DNA of 64,000 nucleotides from Longispora sp047121295 (GCF_047121295.1 NZ_CP139447.1:7515412-7579411), one strand, 5' to 3'; shown: positions 14,946 to 25,686, counted from the first letter of the stretch. Program-made: numbers and translations. Notes: generated by a model from the letters alone, not told the origin.

Positions 14946-16061
14946 CTAGCCCCGGGTGTAATCGCCCATCATCTGGACCACCCCGGAACCCTCGATGACC
15001 TCGCCGACCACCCAGGACTCCACGCCCCGGGCCGTGAGCAGCGCCAACGCCCGGTCCGTGTCGGCCGCCGAGACGACGGCCATCATGCCGGCACCCATGT
15101 TGAAGGTGCGCTCCATCTCGGCCAGCTCGATCTTGCCCTTGGCGTGCACGAGCTCGAAGATCGGCTGCGGGCGCCAGGTGGAGCGGTCCACGACGGCGTC
15201 CATGGTGTGCGGGAGGACCCGGTCCAGGTTGCCGGGGATGCCGCCGCCGGTGATGTGCGCGAACGCGCGGACGTCGCACTCGGCGATCAGCTCGAGGCAG
15301 TCCTTGGCGTAGATCCGGGTCGGGGTGAGCAGCTCCTCGCCGAGGGTGCGCTGGGTGCCCAGCTCCTCGACGACGGACTCCAGGCGCATCCGGGCGACGC
15401 CCTGGAGGACGTGCCGAACCAGGGAGTAACCGTTGGAGTGCAGGCCGCTCGACCGCATCGCGATCACGGTGTCGCCGAGTTGGACCCGCTCCGGGCCGAG
15501 CACGAGGTCGGCCTCGACGACGCCGACGGCGGTGCCCGAGATGTCGTACTCGTCCGCGCGCATCACGCCCGGGTGCTCGGCGATCTCGCCGCCGACCAGG
15601 GAGCAGCCCGCGTACCGGCAGCCGTCGGCCATCCCGCCCGCGATCTCCGCGATCCGGGCCGGCACGACCTCGCCACAGGCGATGTAGTCCTGCATGAACA
15701 ACGGCTCGGCCCCGCAGGCGACCAGGTCGTCCACGATCATCGCGACCAGGTCGATGCCGACCGTGTCGTGGATGCCCATCTGCTGGGCGATGACCAGCTT
15801 GGTACCCACGCCGTCGGTGGAGGAGGCGAGCAGCGGCTGCTTGTACTTCTGCACGTCCAGCTTGAACAGCCCGGCGAACCCGCCGATCCCGCCGACCACC
15901 TCGGGCCGGTAGGTCTTGCGGACCTTGCTCTTGAGCAGCTCGACGGCCTCTTCACCGGCGGTGATGGAGACGCCCGCGTCCGCGTACGACGGGCCGCCGC
16001 GGCGCTTGCCCCCGTTCCACGGCTCGCGGATGAGTTTCGCGTCCTCGGTCACGTGGGTCAT
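14946..16061 (-). CDS. purM: Phosphoribosylformylglycinamidine cyclo-ligase (AIR synthetase)
   Basis: ATP-dependent closure of the imidazole ring, FGAM to AIR, step five of purine synthesis. The 371-residue length is normal. Visible PurM motifs are SYADAGVSITAGEEAVELLK, the LLASSTDGVGTKL nucleotide region, GIDLVAMIVDDLVACGAEPL, and GLHSNGYSL with HITGGGIPGNL. The first 25 residues are a polar lead before the conserved core. The ATG overlaps the purF stop by 4 bp (ATGA), so PurF and PurM synthesis should be coupled. Confidence 0.97.
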   Translation of the reverse strand: MTHVTEDAKLIREPWNGGKRRGGPSYADAGVSITAGEEAVELLKSKVRKTYRPEVVGGIGGFAGLFKLDVQKYKQPLLASSTDGVGTKLVIAQQMGIHDTVGIDLVAMIVDDLVACGAEPLFMQDYIACGEVVPARIAEIAGGMADGCRYAGCSLVGGEIAEHPGVMRADEYDISGTAVGVVEADLVLGPERVQLGDTVIAMRSSGLHSNGYSLVRHVLQGVARMRLESVVEELGTQRTLGEELLTPTRIYAKDCLELIAECDVRAFAHITGGGIPGNLDRVLPHTMDAVVDRSTWRPQPIFELVHAKGKIELAEMERTFNMGAGMMAVVSAADTDRALALLTARGVESWVVGEVIEGSGVVQMMGDYTRG

Positions 16062-17557
16062 GACTCTCCCTTATGAGGGCCAGCGGTCAGCGGAGCGTCC
16101 TCGCGCCGCTTGCTGAGGGTTTCCAGCAGGTGCTTGCCGAGCAGATTGTCCTGGGGCAGCTCGATCGGGTACTCCCCGTCGAAGCACGCCCGGCACAGCC
16201 GGTTCTTCGGCTGTTCCGTGGCCGCGACCAGCCCGTCGATCGACACGTAGCCGAGCGAGTCGGCGCCGATCGACCGGCGGATGCCGTCGTTGTCCAGGCC
16301 GTTGGCCAGCAGCTCCGCGCGGGTGGCGAAGTCGATGCCGTAGAAGCACGGCCACTTCACCGGCGGGGAGGAGATCCGGACGTGCACCTCGAGGGCGCCG
16401 GCCTCGCGGAGCATCCGGACGATCGCCCGCTGGGTGTTGCCGCGCACGATCGAGTCGTCGACGACGACGAGCCGCTTGCCGCGCACGATGTCGCGGAGCG
16501 GGTTCAGCTTGAGCCGGATGCCCAGCTGGCGCAGTGTCTGGGACGGCTGGATGAAGGTCCGGCCGACGTAGGCGTTCTTGACCAGGCCGATGCCGTACGG
16601 GATGCCCGACTCCTGGGCGTACCCGATCGCGGCCGGGGTGCCCGACTCCGGGGTCGGGATGACCAGGTCGGCCTCGACCGGGAACTCCCGGGCGAGCTGG
16701 CGGCCGATCTCGACCCGGGTCGCGTACACGTTCCGGCCGGAAATCGTGGCGTCGGGGCGAGCCAGGTAGACGTACTCGAAGATGCAGCCCTTCGGGTCCG
16801 GCGCGGCGAACCGCTCGGACCGCAGGCCGGCCTCGTCGATCGCGATCAGCTCGCCGGGCTCGATCTCCCGGACGACGCTCGCGCCGACGATGTCGAGGGC
16901 CGACTTCTCGCTGGCCACGACCCAGCCGCGCTCCAGCCGGCCGAGCACCAGCGGGCGGACGCCCTGCGGGTCGCGGGCCGCGTACAGCGTGTTCTCGTCC
17001 ATGAAGACGAGGCTGAACGCGCCCTTGACCGTGGGCAGCACCTTCATCGCGGCGGCCTCGACCGACAGGTCCGGGAACCCCGCGAGCAGGGTGGCCAGGC
17101 TGCCGGTGTCGCTCGTGCCCAGCTCGCCGGGGCTGATCTCGGCGGCCTGGGCGGCCAGCTCGGCCTTGTTCACCAGGTTGCCGTTGTGGGCCAGCGCGAT
17201 CGTGGTGCCGGCGGTGGTGGACCGGAGAGTCGGCTGCGCGTTCTCCCAGGTGGAGTCGCCCGAGGTGGAGTAACGGGCGTGGCCGATGGCCAGATACCCG
17301 TGCAGGCTCCCCAGGGTGGACTCGTCGAAGACCTGGGAAACGAGACCCACGTCCTTGTACACGGTCACTCCGGTGCCGTCACTCACCGCGATCCCCGCGG
17401 CTTCCTGGCCACGGTGCTGCAGTGCGTACAACCCGAAGTAGCTGAGTTTGGCGACCTCTTCGCCGGGAGCCCAGACGCCGAAGACCCCGCAGGCGTCCTG
17501 GGGTCCCTGGTCCTGGGGGTCGAGGTCATGGGTCAAGAGCCCGTCGCCTCGGCGCAC
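16058..17557 (-). CDS. purF: Amidophosphoribosyltransferase (PRPP amidotransferase)
   Basis: First committed step of purine synthesis: PRPP plus glutamine to phosphoribosylamine. The GTG at 17557 has GAGGAG 6 nt upstream and gives 499 residues. Cys23 in DACGVFGVW is the predicted N-terminal nucleophile exposed by propeptide removal. Other motifs are GHARYSTSG, AHNGNLVN, VPTPESGTPAAIGYA-type PRPP-domain sequence, and LVVVDDSIVRGNT. Cysteines that could bind an Fe-S cluster are seen near WPCFYGIDF and NRLCRACFDG, as in the Bacillus-type enzyme. An upstream extension of the frame to 17656 is unlikely. PurM follows with a 4-bp overlap. Confidence 0.96.
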   Translation of the reverse strand: MRRGDGLLTHDLDPQDQGPQDACGVFGVWAPGEEVAKLSYFGLYALQHRGQEAAGIAVSDGTGVTVYKDVGLVSQVFDESTLGSLHGYLAIGHARYSTSGDSTWENAQPTLRSTTAGTTIALAHNGNLVNKAELAAQAAEISPGELGTSDTGSLATLLAGFPDLSVEAAAMKVLPTVKGAFSLVFMDENTLYAARDPQGVRPLVLGRLERGWVVASEKSALDIVGASVVREIEPGELIAIDEAGLRSERFAAPDPKGCIFEYVYLARPDATISGRNVYATRVEIGRQLAREFPVEADLVIPTPESGTPAAIGYAQESGIPYGIGLVKNAYVGRTFIQPSQTLRQLGIRLKLNPLRDIVRGKRLVVVDDSIVRGNTQRAIVRMLREAGALEVHVRISSPPVKWPCFYGIDFATRAELLANGLDNDGIRRSIGADSLGYVSIDGLVAATEQPKNRLCRACFDGEYPIELPQDNLLGKHLLETLSKRREDAPLTAGPHKGES

Positions 17558-17798
17558 GTGCCGCTCCTCGCAGAGAGGGGAATAGCCTTCGTCGGTGAGT
17601 CTACGCGAGCCCCCTGTGCAGGACCGGGAGCCACCGTAGGAGCCGGTTTTCGTCACTGACCATAGCGGGCGACACCGGGCCCACGCCAGTGATTGAGTGC
17701 CATAATTGGGACTTTTTGCCGTACCCCAATATGTTGATGCTTATTCTTTTTAAACCATTTATCCTTTTTTGTACGAATTGGCTGTGACCAGATTAACG
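17558..17798. other. AT-rich purF upstream region
   Basis: Between purF and the SCP2-related gene lies a 241-bp gap. Its part at about 17695-17780 is strikingly AT-rich for this genome, with T-runs such as CTTTTT and CCTTTTTT. I find no gene or clear riboswitch fold. It must hold the purF promoter and possibly the terminator of the next gene. Confidence 0.5.
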
Positions 17799-18104
17799 TC
17801 AGACCAACGGCAGGTGGTCCGACAGGTCGGCCCGCGAGCCACTGGCCCTGACCCGGCCCGCCGCCACCGCCTCGGCCCAGGCCAGCTCCCCGCGCGCGAG
17901 CGCCAGCCACGTCCCCGGATCGGTCTCGATCACGTTCGGCGGGGTGCCCCGGGTGTGCCTCGGACCGCCGATGCACTGCACTGCCCCATAGGGCGGAACC
18001 CGGACCTCAACGGATCGGCCGGGAGCACGTTTGGCCAGCTCCTGGAGATACAAACGAGTGGCGCTCTTCTCATCGCCGGCCGAATTCGCGTCATGAACGG
18101 GCAT
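17799..18104 (-). CDS. Sterol carrier (SCP2-like) family small protein
   Basis: A 101-residue protein containing RSVEVRVPPYGAVQCIGGPR followed by HTRGTPPNVIETDPGTWLAL and a C-terminal DLSDHLPLV. This matches the short 'sterol carrier family protein' that commonly sits next to purF in actinobacteria. The fold would bind a hydrophobic ligand, but no function is established. The ATG at 18104 was chosen because sequence upstream in the same frame is arginine/proline-rich and looks non-coding. Confidence 0.75.
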   Translation of the reverse strand: MPVHDANSAGDEKSATRLYLQELAKRAPGRSVEVRVPPYGAVQCIGGPRHTRGTPPNVIETDPGTWLALARGELAWAEAVAAGRVRASGSRADLSDHLPLV

Positions 18105-18208
18105 GAACCGACCATAGCTCCGGGCTCGCGGCGCACTGACTCCCCGGTCCGCCGTATAGTGCACGACGGTGGTAATGCGGGGGGAAGGCTGACCAGGAGG
18201 CGGGAAAC

Positions 18209-19642
18209 GTGGGCACGCACCGAGCGGCATGGGTGGCGCGAATCGGCGTCGTCGGCGCACTCATCGTAAGCAGTGTGGCAATTGCCGCAACACCGGCCCT
18301 GGCAGCCGATGGGGTGGAGGTCAACGTCTCGCCCTCGACCGTCTCGATGAAGGCGGGCGAGCAGGCGGCGGTCCGGATCGAGATCGACAACAAGAGCGCG
18401 GCGGTGACGCCGGTGACGGGCAACTTGACCGTCCAGCTCCCGTCGAGCGTGTCGTTCTCGGACACCGTCCAGAACAACGCCTTCCTGACCGGCTGCTCGA
18501 TCAGCAACCAGGGCAAGACGGCCAAGTGCACCCTGAACATTCCCAAGGGCCAGAAGGGCCAGGTCCAGTTGCAGGTCGGCGCCCAGCAGGGCACGCCGAC
18601 CACGAGCCTCAGCGCCAGCGTCGAGGTCCAGGCCAGCGTTCCGGACACCGGTGACAAGAGCTTCACCGTCAGCGTGACCGCCAGCTCCAACACGGCCGGG
18701 GTGCTCGGCGTGACCGGGACCGTCACCGACGCGGCCGGGGCCGCCGTGCCCGGGGCCGACGTGACGGCCACCGACTCGGCCAACAAGGTGCGCGCCACCA
18801 CGACGAACGACCAGGGCGTGTACGTCATCGACGTGCAGACCGACCCGTTCAAGCCCGGTCAGATCGTCATCCAGGCCAAGAAGACCGGCTTCGCGATCGG
18901 CAAGCTGACCAAGACCGGCGTCGCCGGCCAGCCGATCACCAACGCCGACCTCAAGCTCGCGCTGTCGGCCTCGCCCAGCGCCTCGGCGTCCGCGTCGGCG
19001 TCGGCCGCCGCGCCCACCACCGCGCCGACCTCCGCGACCGTCACCGAGGACACCTCCACCAAGGCCGGCAAGGGCGACGGTGGCGGCGGCCTGCTGATGT
19101 GGCTGATCATCGGCTTCGGCATCCTGCTGATCGGCGGCGGTGGCGCCGCGATCTTCTTCCTGCTCCGCAAGGGCAAGGACGACGACGACTCGGGCGCCGG
19201 CAAGCCCAGCCCCACGGTGTACGGCGGCGGTTCCGGTACCGGGATCCGGCGGCCGGTGGCCGATGACTCGCCGACGATGATGCACCAGGGCCCGCTCGTC
19301 ACCGACGACCCGTACGCCGACCCGCGCACCCAGGCGTACGGCGGCTACCCGGGCCGGACGGACCAGTACGGCGCGCCGGCCGACCCGTACGCCGCCCCGC
19401 CGGCGGCCCCGCCGACCCAGCAGTACGGCCGGCCGACCGACCCGTACGCCGAGCCGCCCGCGCCGCCGACCCAGCAGTACGGCGCCCGGCCGGCCGCGGA
19501 CCCGTACGCGGACCAGACCCAGCAGTACCGGCCGCAGCAGCAGCCGCAGCAGGACGAGCGGACGCAGCAGTACCGGCCGGCGCAGGACCCGAACGGCGCA
19601 CCGCGCCAGCAGGGCCGCCCGCTGGACTGGCTGGACGACTAG
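18209..19642 (+). CDS. Secreted Ig-like protein with C-terminal membrane anchor and Tyr/Gln-rich cytoplasmic tail
   Basis: A 477-residue type I membrane protein. A signal peptide is visible (IGVVGALIVSSVAIAATPALA, cleavage near residue 32). A first beta-rich domain runs to about 165 with a pair of cysteines (LTGCSISNQGKTAKC). A carboxypeptidase-regulatory-like domain follows (LGVTGTVTDAAGAAVPGADV). A Ser/Ala/Thr linker leads to the membrane helix LLMWLIIGFGILLIGGGGAA at about 295-320 and a basic stop. The last 150 residues are low complexity with repeats of DPYA and TQQYG. The start is GTG after GGAGGCGGGAAAC. Function unknown; surface adhesion or envelope scaffolding is inference. Confidence 0.78.
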   Translation: MGTHRAAWVARIGVVGALIVSSVAIAATPALAADGVEVNVSPSTVSMKAGEQAAVRIEIDNKSAAVTPVTGNLTVQLPSSVSFSDTVQNNAFLTGCSISNQGKTAKCTLNIPKGQKGQVQLQVGAQQGTPTTSLSASVEVQASVPDTGDKSFTVSVTASSNTAGVLGVTGTVTDAAGAAVPGADVTATDSANKVRATTTNDQGVYVIDVQTDPFKPGQIVIQAKKTGFAIGKLTKTGVAGQPITNADLKLALSASPSASASASASAAAPTTAPTSATVTEDTSTKAGKGDGGGGLLMWLIIGFGILLIGGGGAAIFFLLRKGKDDDDSGAGKPSPTVYGGGSGTGIRRPVADDSPTMMHQGPLVTDDPYADPRTQAYGGYPGRTDQYGAPADPYAAPPAAPPTQQYGRPTDPYAEPPAPPTQQYGARPAADPYADQTQQYRPQQQPQQDERTQQYRPAQDPNGAPRQQGRPLDWLDD

Positions 19643-19651
19643 CACCTGACG

Positions 19652-19701
19652 ACGACAGCGCCCCGGCATTCTCCTCGCGGAGGGTGCCGGGGCGCTGTCG
19701 T
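19652..19701 (+). terminator. Strong terminator hairpin
   Basis: A perfect 17-bp stem (ACGACAGCGCCCCGGCA at 19652-19668 with its complement at 19685-19701) begins 10 bp after the TAG of the surface protein gene. The GC-rich stem and close position make it that gene's terminator. Confidence 0.8.
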
Positions 19702-19756
19702 TGTCGCGGGTCGGCTCCCGGCTCGGCCGGGGTGGTGGCCGGGCCGCGCGGACCGG

Positions 19757-19880
19757 TCAGCTCGCGGTGCGCCAGGGCGTGAGGTCCAGCCCGGGGTACC
19801 GCAGCGCCATCCCGGCCAGCGTCTCCGGCGTCCAGAACGGGTGCCCCGGCGGCGGGAAGCCGAACACCCGCCGTCGATGC
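19757..19880 (-). pseudogene. C-terminal fragment of an unidentified gene
   Basis: About 40 codons on the minus strand encode RVFGFPPPGHPFWTPETLAG followed by MALRYPGLDLTPWRTAS and a TGA. The residue composition (Trp, Phe, His, conserved-looking prolines) is that of a real protein end. The frame is closed by a stop at about 19895 and no suitable start or body exists. I do not recognise the parent family. It lies between a terminator and a palindromic element, consistent with deletion debris. Confidence 0.4.
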
Positions 19881-20036
19881 CTCCGACTGGGTGGCGTTCA
19901 CTGGTGCCGCGAAGGTTGGGCGGTTCTCGCTGTAGCCCTCGGAGTGCTTGTCCCAGGATGGGGGGAAGGCGCGAGGCTGGGCCGACGCGTGTCGGGGCAG
20001 GGGTCGCCGTAACCCTGAATGGGTTTGAGGGCTTGT

Positions 20037-20165
20037 CCTGCCGATCTTGCGGAGTTCCCGCCCCCACGCCGATGATCGCGATTTCCGGCCGGAAAGTGCA
20101 GGCAGGCTCCACTATCTGGCCGCAACTCGTGATCATCAGCGTGGGAAGCGGCCGTGGTCGGCAGG
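20037..20165. repeat. Long imperfect palindromic element
   Basis: CACGCCGATGATCGCGATTT at 20065-20084 pairs with AACTCGTGATCATCAGCGTG at 20124-20143 (17 of 20 positions). An outer perfect pair, CCTGCCGA at 20037-20044 and TCGGCAGG at 20158-20165, frames it, and TTTCCGGCCGGAAA is a further palindrome inside. The nested symmetry suggests a small palindromic mobile or REP-type element downstream of comB. Confidence 0.5.
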
Positions 20166-20172
20166 GCACGCT

Positions 20173-20931
20173 CTAAACGGCGGGGATGAACGAGTCGTTG
20201 CGGAGGATGGGGACGACGTCGGAGACGTTGCGCTGGGCGGCGATGTCCACGTCGGCCGCGAAGCCCATGTCGCGCAGCTCGCCGGCCGAGACGCTGCCCC
20301 GGACGGCCGCGCTGATGTCGGGGACGCCGGAGTAGGCCGCGAGGGCCACCGCCGCCTCCACGGACAGGCCGCCCTCGGCCGCGACCAGGCCGTCGAGGAC
20401 GGTGGCCGCGCCGAGCAGGTCCTCGACGGAGGGGCGGAGCATGCCGTTCGGCCAGTGCTCGCCGGCGGCGATGACGCCGATCGGGCGGTCCACGGTGCCG
20501 TAGCCCTGGGCCAGCAGCCAGCGGGAGACGGCGCGCGCGTTGCGCAGGCAGCCGGCGACCACGGAGACGCCGGTCGAGCCGGCGGCCGAGCAGATCGCGG
20601 AGCCGTTCGGCGACGGCAGCACCAGGCTGGGCACGAACGGGGCGTTGGCGAGCGCCGCCGGGGACAGCGACCACGGGTGCTCCGGGGTGGCCCCGCGCCG
20701 GGGGGCGGCGACCGTGGCCCCGACCCGGCGGGCGTACTCGGCGGCCTGCGAGTCCCACGGGAACGGGTACACCCGGGTGCCGCGACTGACCGCGACGCTC
20801 ACGGACGTGGTGAACGACAGAACGTCCACCACGACCAGAACAGAACAAATCCTGCCGAGTTCGGCGGCGCCGGTCAGCCCCCAGTCGAAGCGGACCCCGC
20901 TTCCGGGTTGCGTGACCGGCGCCTCGGCCAA
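20173..20931 (-). CDS. ComB-family 2-phosphosulfolactate phosphatase-like protein
   Basis: A 252-residue protein of the ComB family, whose founding member removes phosphate from 2-phosphosulfolactate in coenzyme M synthesis; most bacterial members have unproven roles. Characteristic segments are VVVDVLSFTTSVSVAVSRGT, LVLPSPNGSAICSAA, GCLRNARAVSRW and GVIAAGEHWPNGMLRPSVED. The TTG at 20931 is used: it is the only start near the beginning of the homologous region and lies one base after the purL stop, so it is the last gene of the purS-purQ-purL unit. No other sulfolactate genes are visible. Confidence 0.8.
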   Translation of the reverse strand: MAEAPVTQPGSGVRFDWGLTGAAELGRICSVLVVVDVLSFTTSVSVAVSRGTRVYPFPWDSQAAEYARRVGATVAAPRRGATPEHPWSLSPAALANAPFVPSLVLPSPNGSAICSAAGSTGVSVVAGCLRNARAVSRWLLAQGYGTVDRPIGVIAAGEHWPNGMLRPSVEDLLGAATVLDGLVAAEGGLSVEAAVALAAYSGVPDISAAVRGSVSAGELRDMGFAADVDIAAQRNVSDVVPILRNDSFIPAV

Positions 20932-20932
20932 C

Positions 20933-23139
<2,207 letters not shown>

Positions 23140-23143
<4 letters not shown>

Positions 23144-23817
23144 GCCTTAGCTCCCAGGAACGCGAGGACGGACGTGAACACGCCGAGGCCGTCCGTACCG
23201 GCACCGCCGGTCAGCTCCTCGATGCAGTGCTCGGGGTGCGGCATCATGCCGACCACGTTGCCCGCCTCGTTGCGGATGCCGGCGATGTCGCGCTGCGAGC
23301 CGTTCGGGTTGCCGTCGATGTAACGCAGGACGACCCGGCCCTCGGCCTCCAGCGCGTCGAGCGTGTGCTCGTCGGCCTGGTAGCAGCCCTCGCCGTTCTT
23401 CACCGGGATCAGGATCTGCTGGCCCTCGGCATATCCGCCGGTCCAGGCCGACGTGGTGTTCTCCACCCGCAGCTTCTGGTCCCGGTTGCGGAAGTGCAGG
23501 TGGGAGTTGCGCAGCAGCGCGCCCGGCAGCAGGTGGGCCTCGCACAGCACCTGGAAGCCGTTGCAGATGCCGAGCACCGGCATTCCACCGTTGGCCGCGT
23601 CGATGATCTTCTCCATCACCGGCGAGAACCGGGCGATGGCGCCGCAGCGCAGGTAGTCGCCGTACGAGAAGCCGCCGGGCAGGACGACAGCGTCCACGCC
23701 CTTCAGGTCCGCGTCGGCGTGCCAGAGCTGCACGGCCTCGGCACCGGCCACCCGGGCCGCCCGGCGGGCGTCGCCGTCGTCGAGCGAGCCGGGAAAGGTG
23801 ACTACCCCGATCTTCAC
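23140..23817 (-). CDS. purQ: Phosphoribosylformylglycinamidine synthase, glutamine amidotransferase subunit
   Basis: Glutaminase subunit of FGAM synthase, delivering ammonia to PurL. It has 225 residues of class I amidotransferase: LPGGFSYGDYLRCGAIARFS, the nucleophile elbow LGICNGFQ, and the His-Glu pair in MMPHPEHCIEE. The GTG at 23817 (MKIGVVTFPGS) overlaps the purS TGA by 4 bases. It also overlaps purL at its 3' end, so purS-purQ-purL are translated as one coupled unit. Confidence 0.97.
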
Positions 23818-24050
23818 TTCTCGACCCGCACGTCGAAGCTCTCGATGACCGTGTTGGCCAGGAGCTTGTCGGCGATCTCGCGTGCCTTCTCCAGATCGGG
23901 CTCTCCGGTGAACTCGAGCTCGATCCGCTTGCCGATCCTCACCGAGGTCACCTCTGTGACCCCGAGCCGGGGCAGCGCATTGGCCACCGCCTGCCCCTGG
24001 GGGTCGAGGATCTCGGGCTTGAGCATGACGTCGACTACGACGCGCGCCAC
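23814..24050 (-). CDS. purS: Phosphoribosylformylglycinamidine synthase subunit PurS
   Basis: Small 78-residue subunit that bridges PurL and PurQ and helps form the ammonia channel. The sequence ARVVVDVMLKPEILDPQGQA followed by VANALPRLGV and VRIGKRIELEF is typical. It starts with GTG at 24050 after AGGAGTGACCC. It is the first gene of purS-purQ-purL-comB; the promoter must lie in the 217-bp gap before purB. Confidence 0.95.
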   Translation of the reverse strand: MARVVVDVMLKPEILDPQGQAVANALPRLGVTEVTSVRIGKRIELEFTGEPDLEKAREIADKLLANTVIESFDVRVEK

Positions 24051-24159
24051 GGGTCACTCCTGACGTTAATTCACAGCCATTAGCGCCTCAGAGCTTACCG
24101 GGCGCCGTGAACCACCATGCCTCTGACCAGCACAGTGACGACCACCACTGCCTAGTTTC

Positions 24160-24223
24160 GGAAAGTTGCCGCCATTTCACGCGAACAGCGGCAACATTTC
24201 CGCGCGCTTAGCAGCAACTTTCC
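24160..24223. repeat. Nested inverted repeats between purS and purB
   Basis: GGAAAGTTGC at 24160-24169 pairs perfectly with GCAACTTTCC at 24214-24223, and inside it GTTGCCGC at 24165-24172 pairs with GCGGCAAC at 24188-24195. The GTTGC core also appears in other arrangements here, so alternative hairpins are possible. It may be a REP-like element or an attenuation-type structure ahead of purS. Confidence 0.5.
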
Positions 24224-24267
24224 ACATCGTGAACGTGAAGTCGCGAGGCCCGGGTTCCGGGAATCGG

Positions 24268-25686
24268 CTACAGGATCGCGCCCGGCGCGTAGCCCGCCGC
24301 GTCCGGGTGGGACGCGAGGACCTTCTCGATCCGGGACAGGACGTGCGACACCTGCGCCCCGGCCGCGCCCGTGAAGGCCGCCTTGTCGGCCACCAGGGCG
24401 TCGATCTCCGCGCGGGTCAGCTTGAGCCGGTCGTCGGCGGCGAGCCGGTCGTACAGGTCGTTGTCCGCCGCGCCCCTCTCCCGCATGCCCAGCGCGACGG
24501 CCACCGCGTGCTCCTTGATCGCCTCGTGCACCTGCTCGCGGCCCACGCCCTTGCGCACCGCCGCGACCAGGATCTTCGTGGTGGCCAGGAATGGCAGGTA
24601 CCGGTCCAGCTCGCGCTCGACGACCGCCGGGTACGCGCCGAACTCCTGGAGCACGGTCAGGAACGTCTGGAACAGCCCGTCGAGGGCGAAGAACGCGTCC
24701 GGCAGGGCGACCCGGCGGACCACGGAACAGGACACGTCGCCCTCGTTCCACTGGTCACCGGCCAGCTCGCCGGTCATGCTCAGGTACCCCCGGATGATCA
24801 CCGCGAGGCCGTTGACCCGCTCGCAGGACCGGGTGTTCATCTTGTGCGGCATCGCCGAGGAGCCGACCTGGCCGGCCTTGAAGCCCTCGGTCACCAGCTC
24901 CTGGCCCGCCATCAGCCGGATCGTGGTCGCCATGCTCGACGGGGCGGCGGCGGCCTGGGCCAGCGCGGAGAGCACGTCGAAGTCCAGCGAGCGCGGGTAC
25001 ACCTGGCCGACGCTCGTCAGCACCCGCTGGAAGCCCAGGTGGGTGGCTACGGCCTTCTCCAGCTGGTCGAGCTTGTCCGGGTCGCCGAGCAGGTCGAGCT
25101 GGTCGGCACCGGTGCCGACGGGACCCTTGATGCCCCGCAGCGGGTACCGGTTGACCAGGTCCTCGATCCGCTCGTAGGCGATCAGCAGCTCCTCGGCGGC
25201 GCTCGCGAACCGCTTGCCCAGCGTGGTCGCCTGCGCCGCGACGTTGTGCGACCGCCCGACCATGGTCAGCGCCGTGTACTCCCCCGCCCGCTCGCCCAGC
25301 CGGGCCAGCGTCGCGGCGATCCGGCCCTGGATCAGCTTCAGCGAGGACAGGATCTGCAGCTGTTCGACGTTCTCGGTGAGGTCCCGCGACGTCATGCCCT
25401 TGTGAATGTGCTCGTGCCCGGCCAGCGCCGAGAACTCCTCGATCCGCGCCTTCACGTCGTGCCGGGTGACCCGCTCGCGCGCGGCGATCGACTCGAGGTC
25501 GACGTGCGCGACGACGGCCTCGTAGGCCTCGATCACGCCGTCGGGGATCTCGACGCCGAGCTCCTTCTGCGCCCGCAGGACGGCCAGCCAGAGCTGACGC
25601 TCCAGAACGATCTTGTACGCCGGCGACCACAGCTCGGTGAGCTCGGCGGAGGCGTAGCGGTCGGCGAGGACATTCGGGATCTGCAC
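24268..25686 (-). CDS. purB: Adenylosuccinate lyase
   Basis: Cleaves SAICAR to AICAR and adenylosuccinate to AMP, so it serves both the common pathway and the AMP branch. The protein has 472 residues. The superfamily signature SSAMPHKMNTRSCERVNG is present at about residues 270-287, with HKGMTSRDLTEN and TMVGRSHNVAAQATTLGKRF as further active-site regions. The ATG at 25686 begins MQIPNVLADRYAS. It lies downstream of no pur gene on its strand and has its own promoter region. Confidence 0.96.
   Translation of the reverse strand: MQIPNVLADRYASAELTELWSPAYKIVLERQLWLAVLRAQKELGVEIPDGVIEAYEAVVAHVDLESIAARERVTRHDVKARIEEFSALAGHEHIHKGMTSRDLTENVEQLQILSSLKLIQGRIAATLARLGERAGEYTALTMVGRSHNVAAQATTLGKRFASAAEELLIAYERIEDLVNRYPLRGIKGPVGTGADQLDLLGDPDKLDQLEKAVATHLGFQRVLTSVGQVYPRSLDFDVLSALAQAAAAPSSMATTIRLMAGQELVTEGFKAGQVGSSAMPHKMNTRSCERVNGLAVIIRGYLSMTGELAGDQWNEGDVSCSVVRRVALPDAFFALDGLFQTFLTVLQEFGAYPAVVERELDRYLPFLATTKILVAAVRKGVGREQVHEAIKEHAVAVALGMRERGAADNDLYDRLAADDRLKLTRAEIDALVADKAAFTGAAGAQVSHVLSRIEKVLASHPDAAGYAPGAIL

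Noticed and set aside
17557..17656. Longer N-terminus for PurF
   Set aside because: It would place the catalytic cysteine more than 50 residues from the N-terminus, and a good ribosome binding site precedes the GTG at 17557.
17695..17780. Possible purine riboswitch upstream of purF
   Set aside because: No purine-riboswitch core sequence or three-way junction could be traced by eye in this AT-rich stretch.
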